64,000 nucleotides of DNA from Hymenopus coronatus. Its lineage: Eukaryota > Arthropoda > Insecta > Mantodea > Hymenopodidae. The translations under genes were made by a program, and so were the position numbers. Of this stretch, positions 8,950 through 18,746 are shown in pieces (positions within the stretch are counted from its first letter, which is position 1; each line of letters opens with the position of its first letter). Where the stretch lies: positions 404,773,632 to 404,837,631 of the forward strand of contig CM060900.1 in NCBI GenBank assembly GCA_030762935.1. The letters run 5' to 3'. A model generated the notes under the pieces. It was not told the origin of the DNA and did no database searches. It saw only the letters and a list, made by a program, of their open reading frames with translations.

Positions 8950-11620
8950 CTTTATATAGACCACAACTATTTCTTTATAACTTTGATCAAATATTCCCCT
9001 ACCTTCTTACTATCTTTGCTTAAAAGTTTAATTAACATACTGCCTTTCTGTTTAATTTCATCCATTTTCTATTAATATATAGTCTTTCCTCCAAAGTTCT
9101 GTTCCTTTACACTCGAAAACTGTATGCTCCACATATTGGACATAATTCTGTTGGAAGCCCTTTCTTATCCCTTTTAATTTCCACACCTTCCCTCAAACCC
9201 AACAATATTCTCTCTTGGTTCCTTATTTTATTTGTCCACATATCTTCTCTTTCCCATGCGTTTTTTATTTGCACATGTGATTTAGAGATCTTTTATCCCC
9301 TAAGTTCCTAAACAATTCTTGTATTTCTATATCCTGTATCTGCATACTGTAACTCCATTCACTTTTCCCTAGATTCTTTTCTGAAAATTATAAGCATTAC
9401 CTTAACAAATTCCTTTCATCTAGATTTAGTGTTCTATACCAGTATTTAAGTGCTCTCTCCATAATCATGCCTTTCCTTCCCACTCTTTCCATTTCAATTT
9501 GAGCAAATCCTTTACTGTTGCATTTGGTAAGCCTAAAACTTCTCCACAAAACATCCTGTGTACCATGTCTACTACTTCACATCCACCTTCTAGTTCCCAT
9601 ATTTCAACTCCATATATAAGTTTTGCTTCAACTACCATATTATATATTCCTCCTAGCCATTTGACATTTATATCTGGTATCCTATATTTACAGCTTCTAA
9701 CCATGGCCAATGCTCCTTTCCCTTTTGCCAGAGCAAGCTTCTTCTGTTTCTCCCATTTCTCACCCCCATCAACCCCTAAATATACACAATCTCTAACCAC
9801 ATTGTATTCTTATCTTCTTTCTTGGTCAACTTTTCCCCCTTCTTGAAAACTATAATTTGAGTCTTCTCCTGGTTTACTCTCAAGTTCCATTCTTCCCAGT
9901 GCTTGTCTATTTGCTGCAAGGATTGCTTTAGCCCATTTATCGAGATAGATCCTACAACTAAATTGTTTGCAAATAATAGCCCTGGGATTGTTACATTATT
10001 AATTGTTGACAAATAATTATTGCTTTTCCCTATCTCCTAAGTATATCACCTTTCAACAGTTTGAATAGCACAGGACTTAATTTACACTCTTGTCTTAACC
10101 GCTTCCCTTGATTTATTTCTTTTATTACTATTCCTGCTTCTACTCTCATATGAAATGTGTTCCTGTAGCTTTAAAAATAACCATATGCTGGCTAACTCTC
10201 TTGCTCAAAAGTTTAAACCATAACAACTCTAGATTAATGCAGCCATACACTTTATCTAAGTCTATAAATGTCATCTACAACTTTCCCCTTTTCTCTTTTA
10301 AATATTTGTCCACTAGTGTTTTAATTATGAATAAATTTACAGTTTTTCTCCCCCTGAAAAACCCATTTGAAAATCCAAGCGACTTATATTCCTGTACAAT
10401 TTTGTAGCCCATTGGTCAGGATTCCTGTAAAGATTTTTCTAACATTTCTGTAACTGTTGAGTTTGTCTGCATTCCCCTTACTTTATATATAAGATGAATT
10501 ATTGCTTTCCTCTAATATTGTGATCATTTTCCTTTGTTTTAATTGAATGGAACAGACCTGTAAGTAGCTTTACTCTTTTATATCACTACACCATTCCTTT
10601 ATAAATTCTGGAAGGATCCCATCTTAAAGTCATCTGTTTAACTACCTCTTCAGCCCTCACTTCACTATCCAATGTTTCTATTTAGTTTGACCCAAAATCA
10701 ACCCTTGGTTTTACCTTGGTATGTCATTCCTCCTCAAATAGCCTCTTCAAATATTCTAACTATTCTACTGGAGTAGATTTTAGGGTTCTTCACCTTATTT
10801 TCACTTAATACCCTAATCAGAAAACTCTCATTCTTTTTGCTCCACTCATGTTTCTTATCTACTAACAATGAAACTATTAAACTTTCTACTACTTAATACT
10901 CCTGCTTTGCCTTGTCACCTCATACCTCTCTCCATTTCACTACTTTTTGCTATTTTGCACTCCTCATTGAATCACATATCTCCCTTTTTTTATCTCTCCT
11001 CTCCCCACCCCTTTCTCATCCCATCTCCTGCTCTTTATATCAGTGTAACAGACTGACTTTTCTATTTCATGGTTCTTAAAATAAAACTTATTCCCTGTTG
11101 ACAAATTTGCCTGTATCTGGAATCTAAAGTTAACTTAAAATTATTTCACTGGTTCTCTTTCCATATAAATTCAGTATACTGTCTAGTATCCCCTTTCCAT
11201 AACAATTTCTCCACTTCCTCTAATTGTATTTTTATTTCCACCATCAATGGACGTGATCACTGTGTGAAATAAAATTCAGTACCTTAAAATTGTTTTAATA
11301 TGTACCCCATATTAACTGGCCATAGTATATAATCAATAACACTTTGCCCATTCTTGTTAACAAAAGTACAATTCCCCTCTAAATCTTCTCCATATTTGCC
11401 ATTCAAAATGTCTAGCCCATTCACTTCATAAAATGCAATAAACTTTTCACTTTCCTTGTCTATGAACTTGTCTCTGCTGTGTCTTACAATATACCTTTAG
11501 TTATTTCATTTGCAAACGTTATGCCACACCTCACCTATTCTAATGTTGAAATCTCCCATTATTATTACTTCTTAACCTCTAAATGTCACTTCCTTGAATC
11601 ATTAACAAGTCAGGGTTATG
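8950..11620 (-). mobile_element. LINE related to family A (copy 2), endonuclease to 3' end
   Basis: A diverged relative of the LINE at 47.3-49.1 kb, reading leftwards. Its most 5' part (about 11290-11550) still encodes the end of an APE endonuclease, with a segment like 'GLDILNGKYGEDL' followed by 'INKNGQSVIDYI'. Reverse transcriptase remains lie near 10700-10020. The catalytic box at about 9980 reads LLFANNL, so both catalytic aspartates of F-A-D-D have become asparagine. The connection region at 9465-9800 (YNMVVEAKLIYGVEIWELEG) and the C-terminal domain to about 8990 follow. It lies inside the mosaic insertion and so is probably younger than it. Stops are frequent. Confidence 0.75.
9465..10012 (-). 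pseudogene. LINE reverse transcriptase, palm end and connection (copy 2)
   Basis: Two overlapping minus-strand frames. The upstream one (9776-10012) covers the catalytic strand, read as LLFANNLVVG instead of LLFADDLVIG, then the thumb helix LKQSLQQIDKHWEEWNLRVN. The downstream one (9465-9800) continues with DCVYLGVDGG and the helix KGKGALAMVRSCKYRIPDIN, ending NATVKDLLKLKW. Loss of both catalytic aspartates shows the polymerase is dead irrespective of the frameshift. The copies at 14.5 kb and 48.2 kb give the family reference. Confidence 0.8.
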
Positions 11621-11759
11621 ATACTACAAGGAGGCTGGCAAATTGCACACTACACTTAGACATATAGTATTTTCGTTGATCTGTTTGTCATCTATTTTCA
11701 TCCACAAAATATTTTTTGCTTTCGATCAAGTTTCTCATATCACTTTGTTCTTTCCTCTA

Positions 11760-12640
11760 GCATGTCCCGTATCTCTGCTTGCTTCACCAGCAAAACATGT
11801 CTTGGTGGATGCCAGATAGGTCAGGTGTCTCTAGCATTGAAGTTATGGAGTACTCAGTCAGTGCGGCCATAATTGCTATTCCTTTTGTTGAAGACAGAAT
11901 AGAGTATGGCATAAAGGAGATGGAACAGAAAATTAAATTTGGAATGGATAAAATGGAAAGGGCAATGGAGAACCTGAAGATGAAGATATCAAATAAAATC
12001 AACAAATGACTGGCCAGCATAGAAAAAAACATGAAAGAGCTCAGCAGAAAGATGAAGGAACTTGACCTGGGAGATCTCATGTTCAATGCAAGGCTAAGGG
12101 ACTTGAATGTCGAGACAACAAGAATTGACACAACATGCTTGCACGTCAAGCCACCCAAGTATGATGGAACATGTACCTTTGAAGTCATCCACCCACAGTT
12201 GGCCACCATCAACATCCACAACTGATGTCCAACAGAGGAAGAAACTGCAAAACCGATTGCAAGCCTCCAGGATTGGGTGGTAGCAGTACTGAATGCAATC
12301 CTGAACATAGGTGATGTCCAGAGACATTTAGGGAGGCCCTCAGAAACTGCTTCAGGAACCATCTCTTGGCTGCAGCCTACTGCATCAGCTTAAATTGAGG
12401 CTGTAACAGCCAGGGGAGATGATGTAGGAGTTCAGCCTGACAAAACAGCTGGTGAGCAAAGCCCTGATAAACCATCCACTTAGTTGCATGTTCCAGGAAG
12501 CTGCCTAATCCTCTATCAGTGGCATGCTTGATGTTGAGATACAACAGCATCTGATGCTCAGTAACTACAAGACAATCCACAAGACATTAACAGCAACGCT
12601 AAGGATGGAGGCAACGAAGATATTGGCTGCACCGACTTCG
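11760..12640 (+). pseudogene. Ty3/gypsy gag remnant
   Basis: Frames at 11779-12009 and 12031-12225 and their continuation encode a gag-like structural protein. The N-terminal 80 residues are rich in E, K and M and look like a coiled coil (EMEQKIKFGMDKMERAMENL). A stop at 12007 interrupts it, and MKELSRKMKELDL continues the helix. The stretch VKPPKYDGTCTFEVI corresponds to the capsid start 'V-K-L/P-P-x-Y-D-G-x-x-x-W/F'. The next frame keeps an 'A-x-x-L-x-A-L-Q' like segment. The same gag family is present at 21.4-21.97 kb. Gag forms the particle that carries element RNA; this copy has several stops. Confidence 0.75.
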
Positions 12641-12821
12641 AGGACTAGTATTCACTATGGGGGAGAGAGAGACAATAACTGTTCAGTGGTGTGTTCTGGG
12701 GATGTGGCGAGCTGTAACACCTAGCAAAAGACTGTCCACAACAAAGCCAACCAGTAGGTCAGGAAACAATGAAGGGGTTTGTCAGGGCTGTCTTTGCCAA
12801 CACCTCAAGTCATGCTACATC

Positions 12822-12933
12822 CTTTTTTTTTAATACAATTCCAGAGTCTTGTAAGGACTCCAACGCTGTATTCCTTTTTCCTCTTTTTCCCCCTTTTTTC
12901 AATTTGATTACCATCTTTGCTTTTTTGTTTATA

Positions 12934-12976
<43 letters not shown>

Positions 12977-13065
12977 CAAACACACAAATACCCATGCCCA
13001 AGGTGGGACTCGTACTCATGATCCCCTGTGCCACAAAGCACCAAAGCGAGAAACTTTAGCAAGCT
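12822..13065 (-). repeat. tRNA-headed SINE, family C copy 1
   Basis: Read on the minus strand, a tRNA-like head ends near 12990 with a B-box-like 'GAGTACGAGTCCCACC' (an eroded GGTTCGAGTCC). A (TG/TA) tract follows, then a body with 'GACTCTGGAATTGTATT' and an A-run (T8-10 at 12822-12831 on the plus strand). The copy at 62.84-63.08 kb has the same order of parts and clearer boxes. It lies between the gag and protease pieces of the gypsy mosaic. Confidence 0.7.
12938..12973. repeat. (TA)n microsatellite
   Basis: An uninterrupted run of alternating T and A inside SINE copy C1. The apparent I-Y repeat protein frames across it are artefacts of the repeat. Confidence 0.95.
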
Positions 13066-13085
13066 TTGAGCAGAAGAATGGATGA

Positions 13086-13640
13086 CAGCTTCATCACAGA
13101 TAGCTGAATACAAGGGAAGCTGCGCCAAATACTAGTAGACACAGTTACAGCCATGACTAATCAGACCTAGTGTGGTGAAGGGTTTGCCGATGCGAACACC
13201 CAGCCAGCCCTACCAACTAGTGACAGTGTTGAGCAACATCTTACCTGTGAAGGAGGAGACCCTCTGGAGTTGACATTGGGATCAAGATTTAAGCATGTGG
13301 ATGTTCGTTGCGAGGGTGGCTCAGGATGTGATTCTGAACTGGATGTCCATAAAAGCCACAAGGTAACAGTTGATGTTGGCCAGAGGTTCTTGCAACTCAG
13401 CCAAGACAAATGGTTGCTCCAGAGCCCCCACGAACATCCAGGGATCTGCAAGGTGATCCTGAGGAACAGTGTGGTTCTGCTGACAAGAAACTAGGTGGTG
13501 GTGAGTCATTCTGGGGCTGGATGACCTCAGAAGCCACAAGAAAGTTGATGTTGGCTGGAGGATCTTGCAACTCAACCAAGACAAGGTGTTGCTCTGGAGC
13601 CCCAAGATTATGTGTTGCCTGGACATTGTTGCCATGTCAG
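13086..13640 (+). pseudogene. Ty3/gypsy protease region with internal duplication
   Basis: Plus-strand translation from about 13110 reads 'QGKLRQILVDT', the start of a retroviral-type aspartic protease. The family then has D-T/S-G-A; here the position reads VDTVTAM, so the catalytic D-T-G is damaged. Further on, LELTLGSR and a flap-like stretch precede HKVTVDVGQRFLQLSQDK. This last segment occurs a second time about 180 bases downstream (13530-13610), a tandem duplication. The protease would cut the gag-pol precursor. It follows gag on the same strand, which fits the normal order. Confidence 0.65.
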
Positions 13641-14031
13641 AAGGAAGTGCCCATGAAACCACGGAATCCAATCAAACAGGACATCCAGGCCAAGTTGGAG
13701 TTAGGAAAGTGCGAGCCAGCGTTAGGAAAGTGTAAGCTAACAGCAAGCATATCGTAATTCTTGTCTCGTCATTTTGACACAACTTCTGCACTGTGAACTT
13801 CTGTCAAAAACTTACTTGGCTACTCTATATAACTATCAATGACAGCAACAGAAATTTCCAGAAAAAGCAAACATTCTCTCACATGTCCATTGTGGCCAGG
13901 TGTTGCATTCCAAGACTTTGAGATAGTGCTAGTGCTATTTAAAGCAAGCCATGCAACAGTTGGTTATAAGCTTACCAAAGCAAGCCATTCATACACATGC
14001 AGTGATTACATGCTGGTAAGGCATAGTCACA

Positions 14032-15180
14032 ATATTTTAATTGGGTAATCTTTATTTGCAGCTCCTGATAGCTGATAAAGCTCCTTTTGCTATTGCTAGT
14101 GCAAATTTCTTTTGTTTCGCCCATCTGACTGCTAGTTAACTCCTAAATAATTGCATTCTCTCACTACCCTATACTCTTTATTTCCATTCTTCCATTTTTC
14201 ATATACTTACTCAATTACCCCCCCCCTTTCTTACACACTATGTTCTGTATCTTGTCTTGGATCATTTTTAGTTCCATTCTTTACAGTAATTGTTTATTCT
14301 TGCAATGGTTGTTTCAAACTTTAACTGTAATTGCACCTACCACTAGGTCATCTGCAAGAAGTAATCCAGGAATATTATGGATATTATGAATTACTGGCAT
14401 GAAATTATTATCCCCCCCCCAATTTCCAATAATATATCTTTTATATATAAATTAAATAGGACTGCACTTAACTTACATCCTTGCCTGAAACCTTTCTCTT
14501 ACTGGATTTCTCTTGTTACAACCAACTCATCCAACCTTATATAAAGGGTATTTTCATTGTATAATGCTCTAAGAATGTTTACCATTTGTGTACTCACTCC
14601 TTTAGTGAACACTTTGTGCCAAAACAATTGTAGCTCAATCTGGTCATATGTTTTCTCTAGATCAACAAAAGCCATGCAAAACTTTTCTCTTTTGCCCTTC
14701 AAATATTTGTCTACCAATGTTTTTATAATAAGTAAATAATCAACCATTCTTCTCCCTGTTCGAAAGTCCATCTGAAATTTTCAAAAAATATTATATTCCG
14801 CTACCAATGTTTGTATCCTACTTGCCATAATGCCTGTAAAAATGTTGCCTACTTTTGACAGTAGTGCAGTGCCTCTAATTGGTTTACCAGCAGTCCCCTT
14901 GCCTTTGTATATTGGGTGTATTATTGCTTTCCTCCACATTTCCAGTATAACCCTTCTCTTTTATTGTAGTCCTTGAAAACCTAAACTCTATTTCAGTACA
15001 CCATTCCTTAAGGCATTCTGTTGGGACACCATCTATTCTAGTTGCTATATTTCTCTTCATTAATATAACCTGCTGTATTCTTTCTTCACTCCTTACTACA
15101 CCATCCAGCATGTCCGTGTAATAGTGCAAAAATGGTCCGCTTTCATCTCTTCCTGCTGCTGTGGATGCATAGTAAGGGGA
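14032..15180 (-). mobile_element. LINE family A copy 1, 5' part (split copy)
   Basis: Continuation of the LINE interrupted at 7362. The match to the 48.27-49.13 kb copy resumes right after the ATAT duplication. The minus-strand frame 14499-14771 contains FRTGRRMVDYLLIIKTLVDKYL and CMAFVDLEKTYDQIE (motif A region, F-V-D-L-E-K-A-Y/F-D), then VTREIQ. The frame 14884-15129 is the preceding linker. The catalytic F-A-D-D strand should lie near 14340-14370 and is disrupted. Homology fades at about 15180, which is either the 5' truncation point or a region not covered by the other copy. Confidence 0.85.
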
Positions 15181-15341
15181 GAGAAAAACCTCCTCTGTTT
15201 AAGTACAAAGAATGATCTTCTTTTTTTTTTTATGCTATCTTTAGATCCCTGAGCTCATCTGCACATTAGCTTCATTTAATTTATTCACTCATGATCAAAA
15301 AATAAAAGTCAGTAATCATCTGTATAACATTTTTTCTGCAG

Positions 15342-15538
15342 GGATTCTGTGAGGGTGGTAGTGAAGGTTCACTGATAGCAGACTTCCGAACCAAGTTCCA
15401 TCTTTATGGAGAAGAGCACAGAAGGCAGCGTTTAATTAAAAGGGAACTTGCAAGGAAGCCAGTGGATTACTCCTCATCACAGAATGAATAATTGAAAGGA
15501 TTGTTCCAAGCATTAACATTGAACATGCTTCATCTCAG
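15342..15538 (+). CDS. Probable host-gene exon (C-terminal coding end), unidentified
   Basis: A T-rich tract followed by CTGCAG ends at 15341, a good splice acceptor. From there one frame is open for 49 codons to a TAA at 15489-15491, while the other two close within 12 codons. The peptide is charged and well balanced (ADFRTKFHLYGEEHRRQRL, then ending SSSQNE), unlike the surrounding transposon decay. A donor-like CTCAG|GTAATG occurs at 15538/15539, so the exon may continue into a spliced 3' UTR. I do not recognise the family. It could also be an exon of a transposon, but no transposon motif is present. Upstream exons were not found among the nested repeats to the left. Confidence 0.5.
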
Positions 15539-15648
15539 GTAATGTTTTACAGAAATATGTACAGTAGTGCACAAAAATATTTGTAGTGAGGATAAATTCA
15601 GAAAAATATTTTTTATGACAATTCCATTGAAATTAAATACATAACATA

Positions 15649-16941
15649 AGAGGGTGCTCAATAAATCCTTACAAAATCTAAGAAATTATACTTGTAGCAT
15701 CGAAAAAAGTTTGTATTGAGTAACCGTCATCTCTTACTAGATGGCAGTTAAAGTTTCAGCTATATACATCATGTGGTTTCATTGTTATAGACGATTGAAT
15801 CAACAATCCTGTGCTTATTTAGAAAGATGGGAGAAAAAACAAAAACATGGCTTGTTTTTTCCCCCATCCTTATGTGCGATGATAGAACACTTCTATTTAA
15901 AAGGCTTAACAACACAAGAGATAAAAGCCGAGTTGGATGAAGTTCATGACACATCTGCTCCTGTGTTTGCAGCAATTTATAATTGGATAAATGAATTTAA
16001 ACATGGCTGTACTTCCACAAATGAAGATCATTGTTCTTGGCATCCAGTAGAAGTGACTTCTTCCAAAATTATTGACAAATTCTAGGATATGGTTTTGGGT
16101 GATTGATGAATCAAAGTTCACAAAATATTAAGAGGCCACAGGCATATCATAAGATACAGTGTTATCAATTTTGTACCAAAAATTAGGTTTGACAAAGGTC
16201 TCTGCAGCATTTGCTTTCAACGGAGAATAAATGCAATCATGATCGAGCCGGAAGCTGGTTTGGCAATTTTCCATTGCAATCCTGACGAGTTTCTGCATTG
16301 ATACTTAACTGTGGATGAAACATGGATACACTACTAAATTCCAGAGACAAAAGTACAGTCGAAACAGTGGGTTTTTAAAGGCAAACTGGCTCTGAAGAAG
16401 GCAAAGGTTGTGAAATTTGAAGACAAGATGACGACCTCAGTTTTTTCGGATGCATGCAGAATCATCTACATTGATTACTTGCAGAAAGGAAGAACAATAA
16501 ATGGAGAGTATTATGCATCATTATTGCACCGAATGAACAGAGAAATCAAGAAAAAACACCCTCATCGGGCAAAGAAAAAGATTCTCTTCCATCAAGACAA
16601 TGCAAGGGTGCACACCTGCACAGTTTTAATGGTGAAAATTGTAAAATTAATGTTTGAATTACAACATGCACCGTATTCACCACCGTGACTTTTTTTTATT
16701 TCCAAACATGAAAAAGTGGCTCAGCGAGTAACAATTTATGTCTAACAAAGAGGCTATCTCCCAAACAGATGCCTATTTTGAGGACCTTCCAAAATCCTAC
16801 CTTTTTGGAAGGCTTAAAACAGTTGGAGAAACACTGGGAAAGGTGAATTGAGCTAAAAGGAGATTATGTTGAAAATTTAAAAAAACTACCAAAAAACTTT
16901 GTTTTTCTCTTCTTTTTTAAGGGCTTATTGAGCACCCCTCA
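15649..16941 (+). mobile_element. Mariner element, complete ends, inactive
   Basis: A 1293-bp element bounded by inverted ends (AGAGGGTGCTCAATAA at the left; the right end read in reverse is TGAGGGGTGCTCAATAA) and by TA on both sides (15647-15648 and 16942-16943), the mariner target duplication. Length, ends and coding content all fit mariner. The ends differ by a one-base gap and a few substitutions, so the copy is not recent. The transposase inside has numerous stops. Confidence 0.88.
15741..16870 (+). pseudogene. Mariner transposase (DD34D-type), degenerate
   Basis: Plus-strand frames 15741-16085 and 16410-16688, with decayed sequence between and after them, trace one mariner transposase of about 345 codons. 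The N-terminal part carries the helix-turn-helix region (FYLKGLTTQEIKAELDEVH). Around 16305-16345 is LTVDETWIHY, with the first catalytic aspartate. At 16590-16615 is ILFHQDNARVHT, with the second. The third, normally in Y-S-P-D-L, is lost: the sequence reads APYSPP followed by a stop. The enzyme family cuts and pastes DNA at TA sites. At least five stops or frameshifts make it inactive. Confidence 0.85.
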
Positions 16942-17109
16942 TACGAAGAGCACAATTATTTAATATAATTACTTACATATACAATAACATTACAAATCAG
17001 AGTCTTGGGCATGTATGAAATGAATATAACAATTTGTAAGTTCAAAAGTATTCTGTAAAATGAAGCATAAGCAAAATAATAAAAAAGGATGATTTCTGAT
17101 TTTCTTGGC

Positions 17110-17540
17110 TTAATAGTTCGTTCCATAGGCTTTTGGCTTAATGACTACAGCTCATCTTGATGGAATTGAATCAATTCAAGAAGCTAAGAACACCTGTGGA
17201 ATATTTCTGCTTGCATTACATAGTGCTGTTTAAAACTCTTTCATAGTGTAGTTTTTCTGGCGAACATATATACCCATCTCAAAGGTGTTCATGTGGATTA
17301 AGGTCTGAACCTTCAATCGGCCACTCTAAAATGTTACTCTTATACTTCTGCAAAATTATCTTGACACAGCATATTTGTTTTCCCTGAGGCACATATTGTT
17401 CACCACTTGTTCCCATACTTGAGTCATACATTGTTCCATCAATTGCAATCAGAGGAGCAATACTGCTTTGTGGAAAACAACCCATACCATGATGGAACTT
17501 CCTCCAAGCTTCATCATAGGTCCCTGGTACTAATAGTCAT
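17110..17540 (-). pseudogene. Tc1-like transposase C-terminal remnant
   Basis: On the minus strand the frame at 17279-17485 begins after 'KLGGSSIMVW', seen in an adjacent frame and matching the Tc1 block 'F-G-G-G-S-I-M-V-W-G-C'. It ends with NILEWPIEGSDLNPHEHL, matching L-x-W-P-x-Q-S-P-D-L-N-P-I-E, although the conserved S-P-D reads G-S-D. The third catalytic residue is kept in form, but the second catalytic motif (Q-Q-D-N) is not recognisable. No terminal repeats are visible. It is a fragment. Confidence 0.65.
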
Positions 17541-17889
17541 TTCTCTTGTTAATGTGCCTTCAAACGTGCAGTGTTACTATAAATGATTTTTGCGATTATA
17601 AACCTGAATAACTATCATTAGGAAACACTTAGAAACACGATATTGGTATCAATGGAAAAAAGAAGCTCAAATATTTTTTATGTTGGTGAACTAGTTGCAA
17701 ATATATTCATTTCATTCCTAGGAGATGATATAACAGAAAAATGGCTGTAAACAAGACAGGAGGGCATTTTGTGTGCTAGATTTTCACATATCTTGGTCTG
17801 TTGTCACTATAGAATGCAATTTGGTACAAGTTTATTATATCTGAGGGGGTTACTTTGAAGGGCACAAAGTTGATGTTGCTGAATAAATA

Positions 17890-18435
17890 TTCTTTAAGAA
17901 AAATAAAAATTCCTGTTAGGCCATGGTTTTGACATTATGCTCATGTTTTGTAACCTGTTGTAACCTTCAGAACTTCTGGATCATTGTCAACTTCATTCAG
18001 CAATACCTGAACGATGTCTAAGCAAAGTCATTTTTGGTCAAAGTTCAACAATTTTGGAATAAACTTTTGCTGCTACATGTTTCATGCCCAAAATATCCAA
18101 AATAATTGCTTGGCACAAGCCAAACCTTTCTGATGGTCATTTGGTGATTTTCCAGAACCATTTTCTTTATTAATCCTACTTTTGATCAGTAATTGATGTG
18201 ATAAGGTGTCATCTTCAATGTCTTCTTGACCTCTTTGAAGCTTTTATATCCGTTGTAAACTCTTTGTCTTCTCATAGTAGATTTGGCAAAAGCCATGGTC
18301 AACATTTTGATTGTCGTGCTGCACTTTATTCCATTTTTCAAGCAAAATTTAATCCAAATTCTCTGATACATCTTTTTTAAAAAATTTGCTGAGCACTCAA
18401 AAATACATATAACCTTTTCGACTGTCAACAATAAA
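17890..18435 (-). pseudogene. Mariner transposase N-terminal remnant
   Basis: The minus-strand frame 18186-18431 reads IKFCLKNGIKCSTTIKMLTM, then QRVYNGYKSFKEVKK. This is the paired helix-turn-helix DNA-binding domain of the mariner group often annotated as SETMAR-like. After a stop the similarity goes on with KKMVLENHQMTIRKV (18110-18170). Near 17990 is LLNEVDNDPEVLK, followed by an eroded T-G-D-E box in which 'TTGYKT' replaces the catalytic segment. It is a separate family from the element at 15.65 kb. No inverted ends were found. Confidence 0.65.
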
Positions 18436-18746
18436 CAGAATATTCAAAACAGCTGAAAATTAGAACATATGTAAGGAATATGTATACCAACAAGATAACG
18501 AAAAAAGTTTGAAAATCTGATGTATAAAGTACACAAAATTAAAAGATTCCCATTATTTTTATTGCACGTTGTATACTATTGTTTTGCAGTACATTAATTT
18601 ATTTCAAGACTAACTTACTGTTCTCTAGAAAAATTTAAAATTTGGAAATAAATGCATTTGAATTTTACCAGCAACCGAATAGTAAGTTATGTATAGGTTC
18701 TACTGAAGTAATTGAAGCAAAAGGTATAATTAGTGCTTTTCATATA

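Larger units (their letters stand above)
7363..14031. mobile_element. Mosaic gypsy-derived insertion inside LINE A
   Basis: This 6669-bp block interrupts LINE copy 1 cleanly: joining 7362 to 14036 restores the order seen in the copy at 48.24 kb. ATAT flanks both ends (7359-7362 and 14032-14035), a 4-bp target duplication. The block starts TGTGACTGTGC and ends GCATAGTCACA, so the ends are inverted repeats in TG...CA form, as for LTR retrotransposons. Inside, left to right, are integrase (+), reverse transcriptase (-), a second LINE (-), gag (+), a SINE (-) and protease (+). The normal order is gag-protease-RT-integrase on one strand, so the element has been rearranged and then invaded. Confidence 0.75.

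Noticed and set aside
12769..13128. I-Y repeat proteins
   Set aside because: Translation of the (TA)n microsatellite in a SINE.
13321..13671. 116-codon minus-strand frame with repeated L-S-W-L-S-C
   Set aside because: Antisense of the duplicated protease segment; the plus strand carries the motifs.
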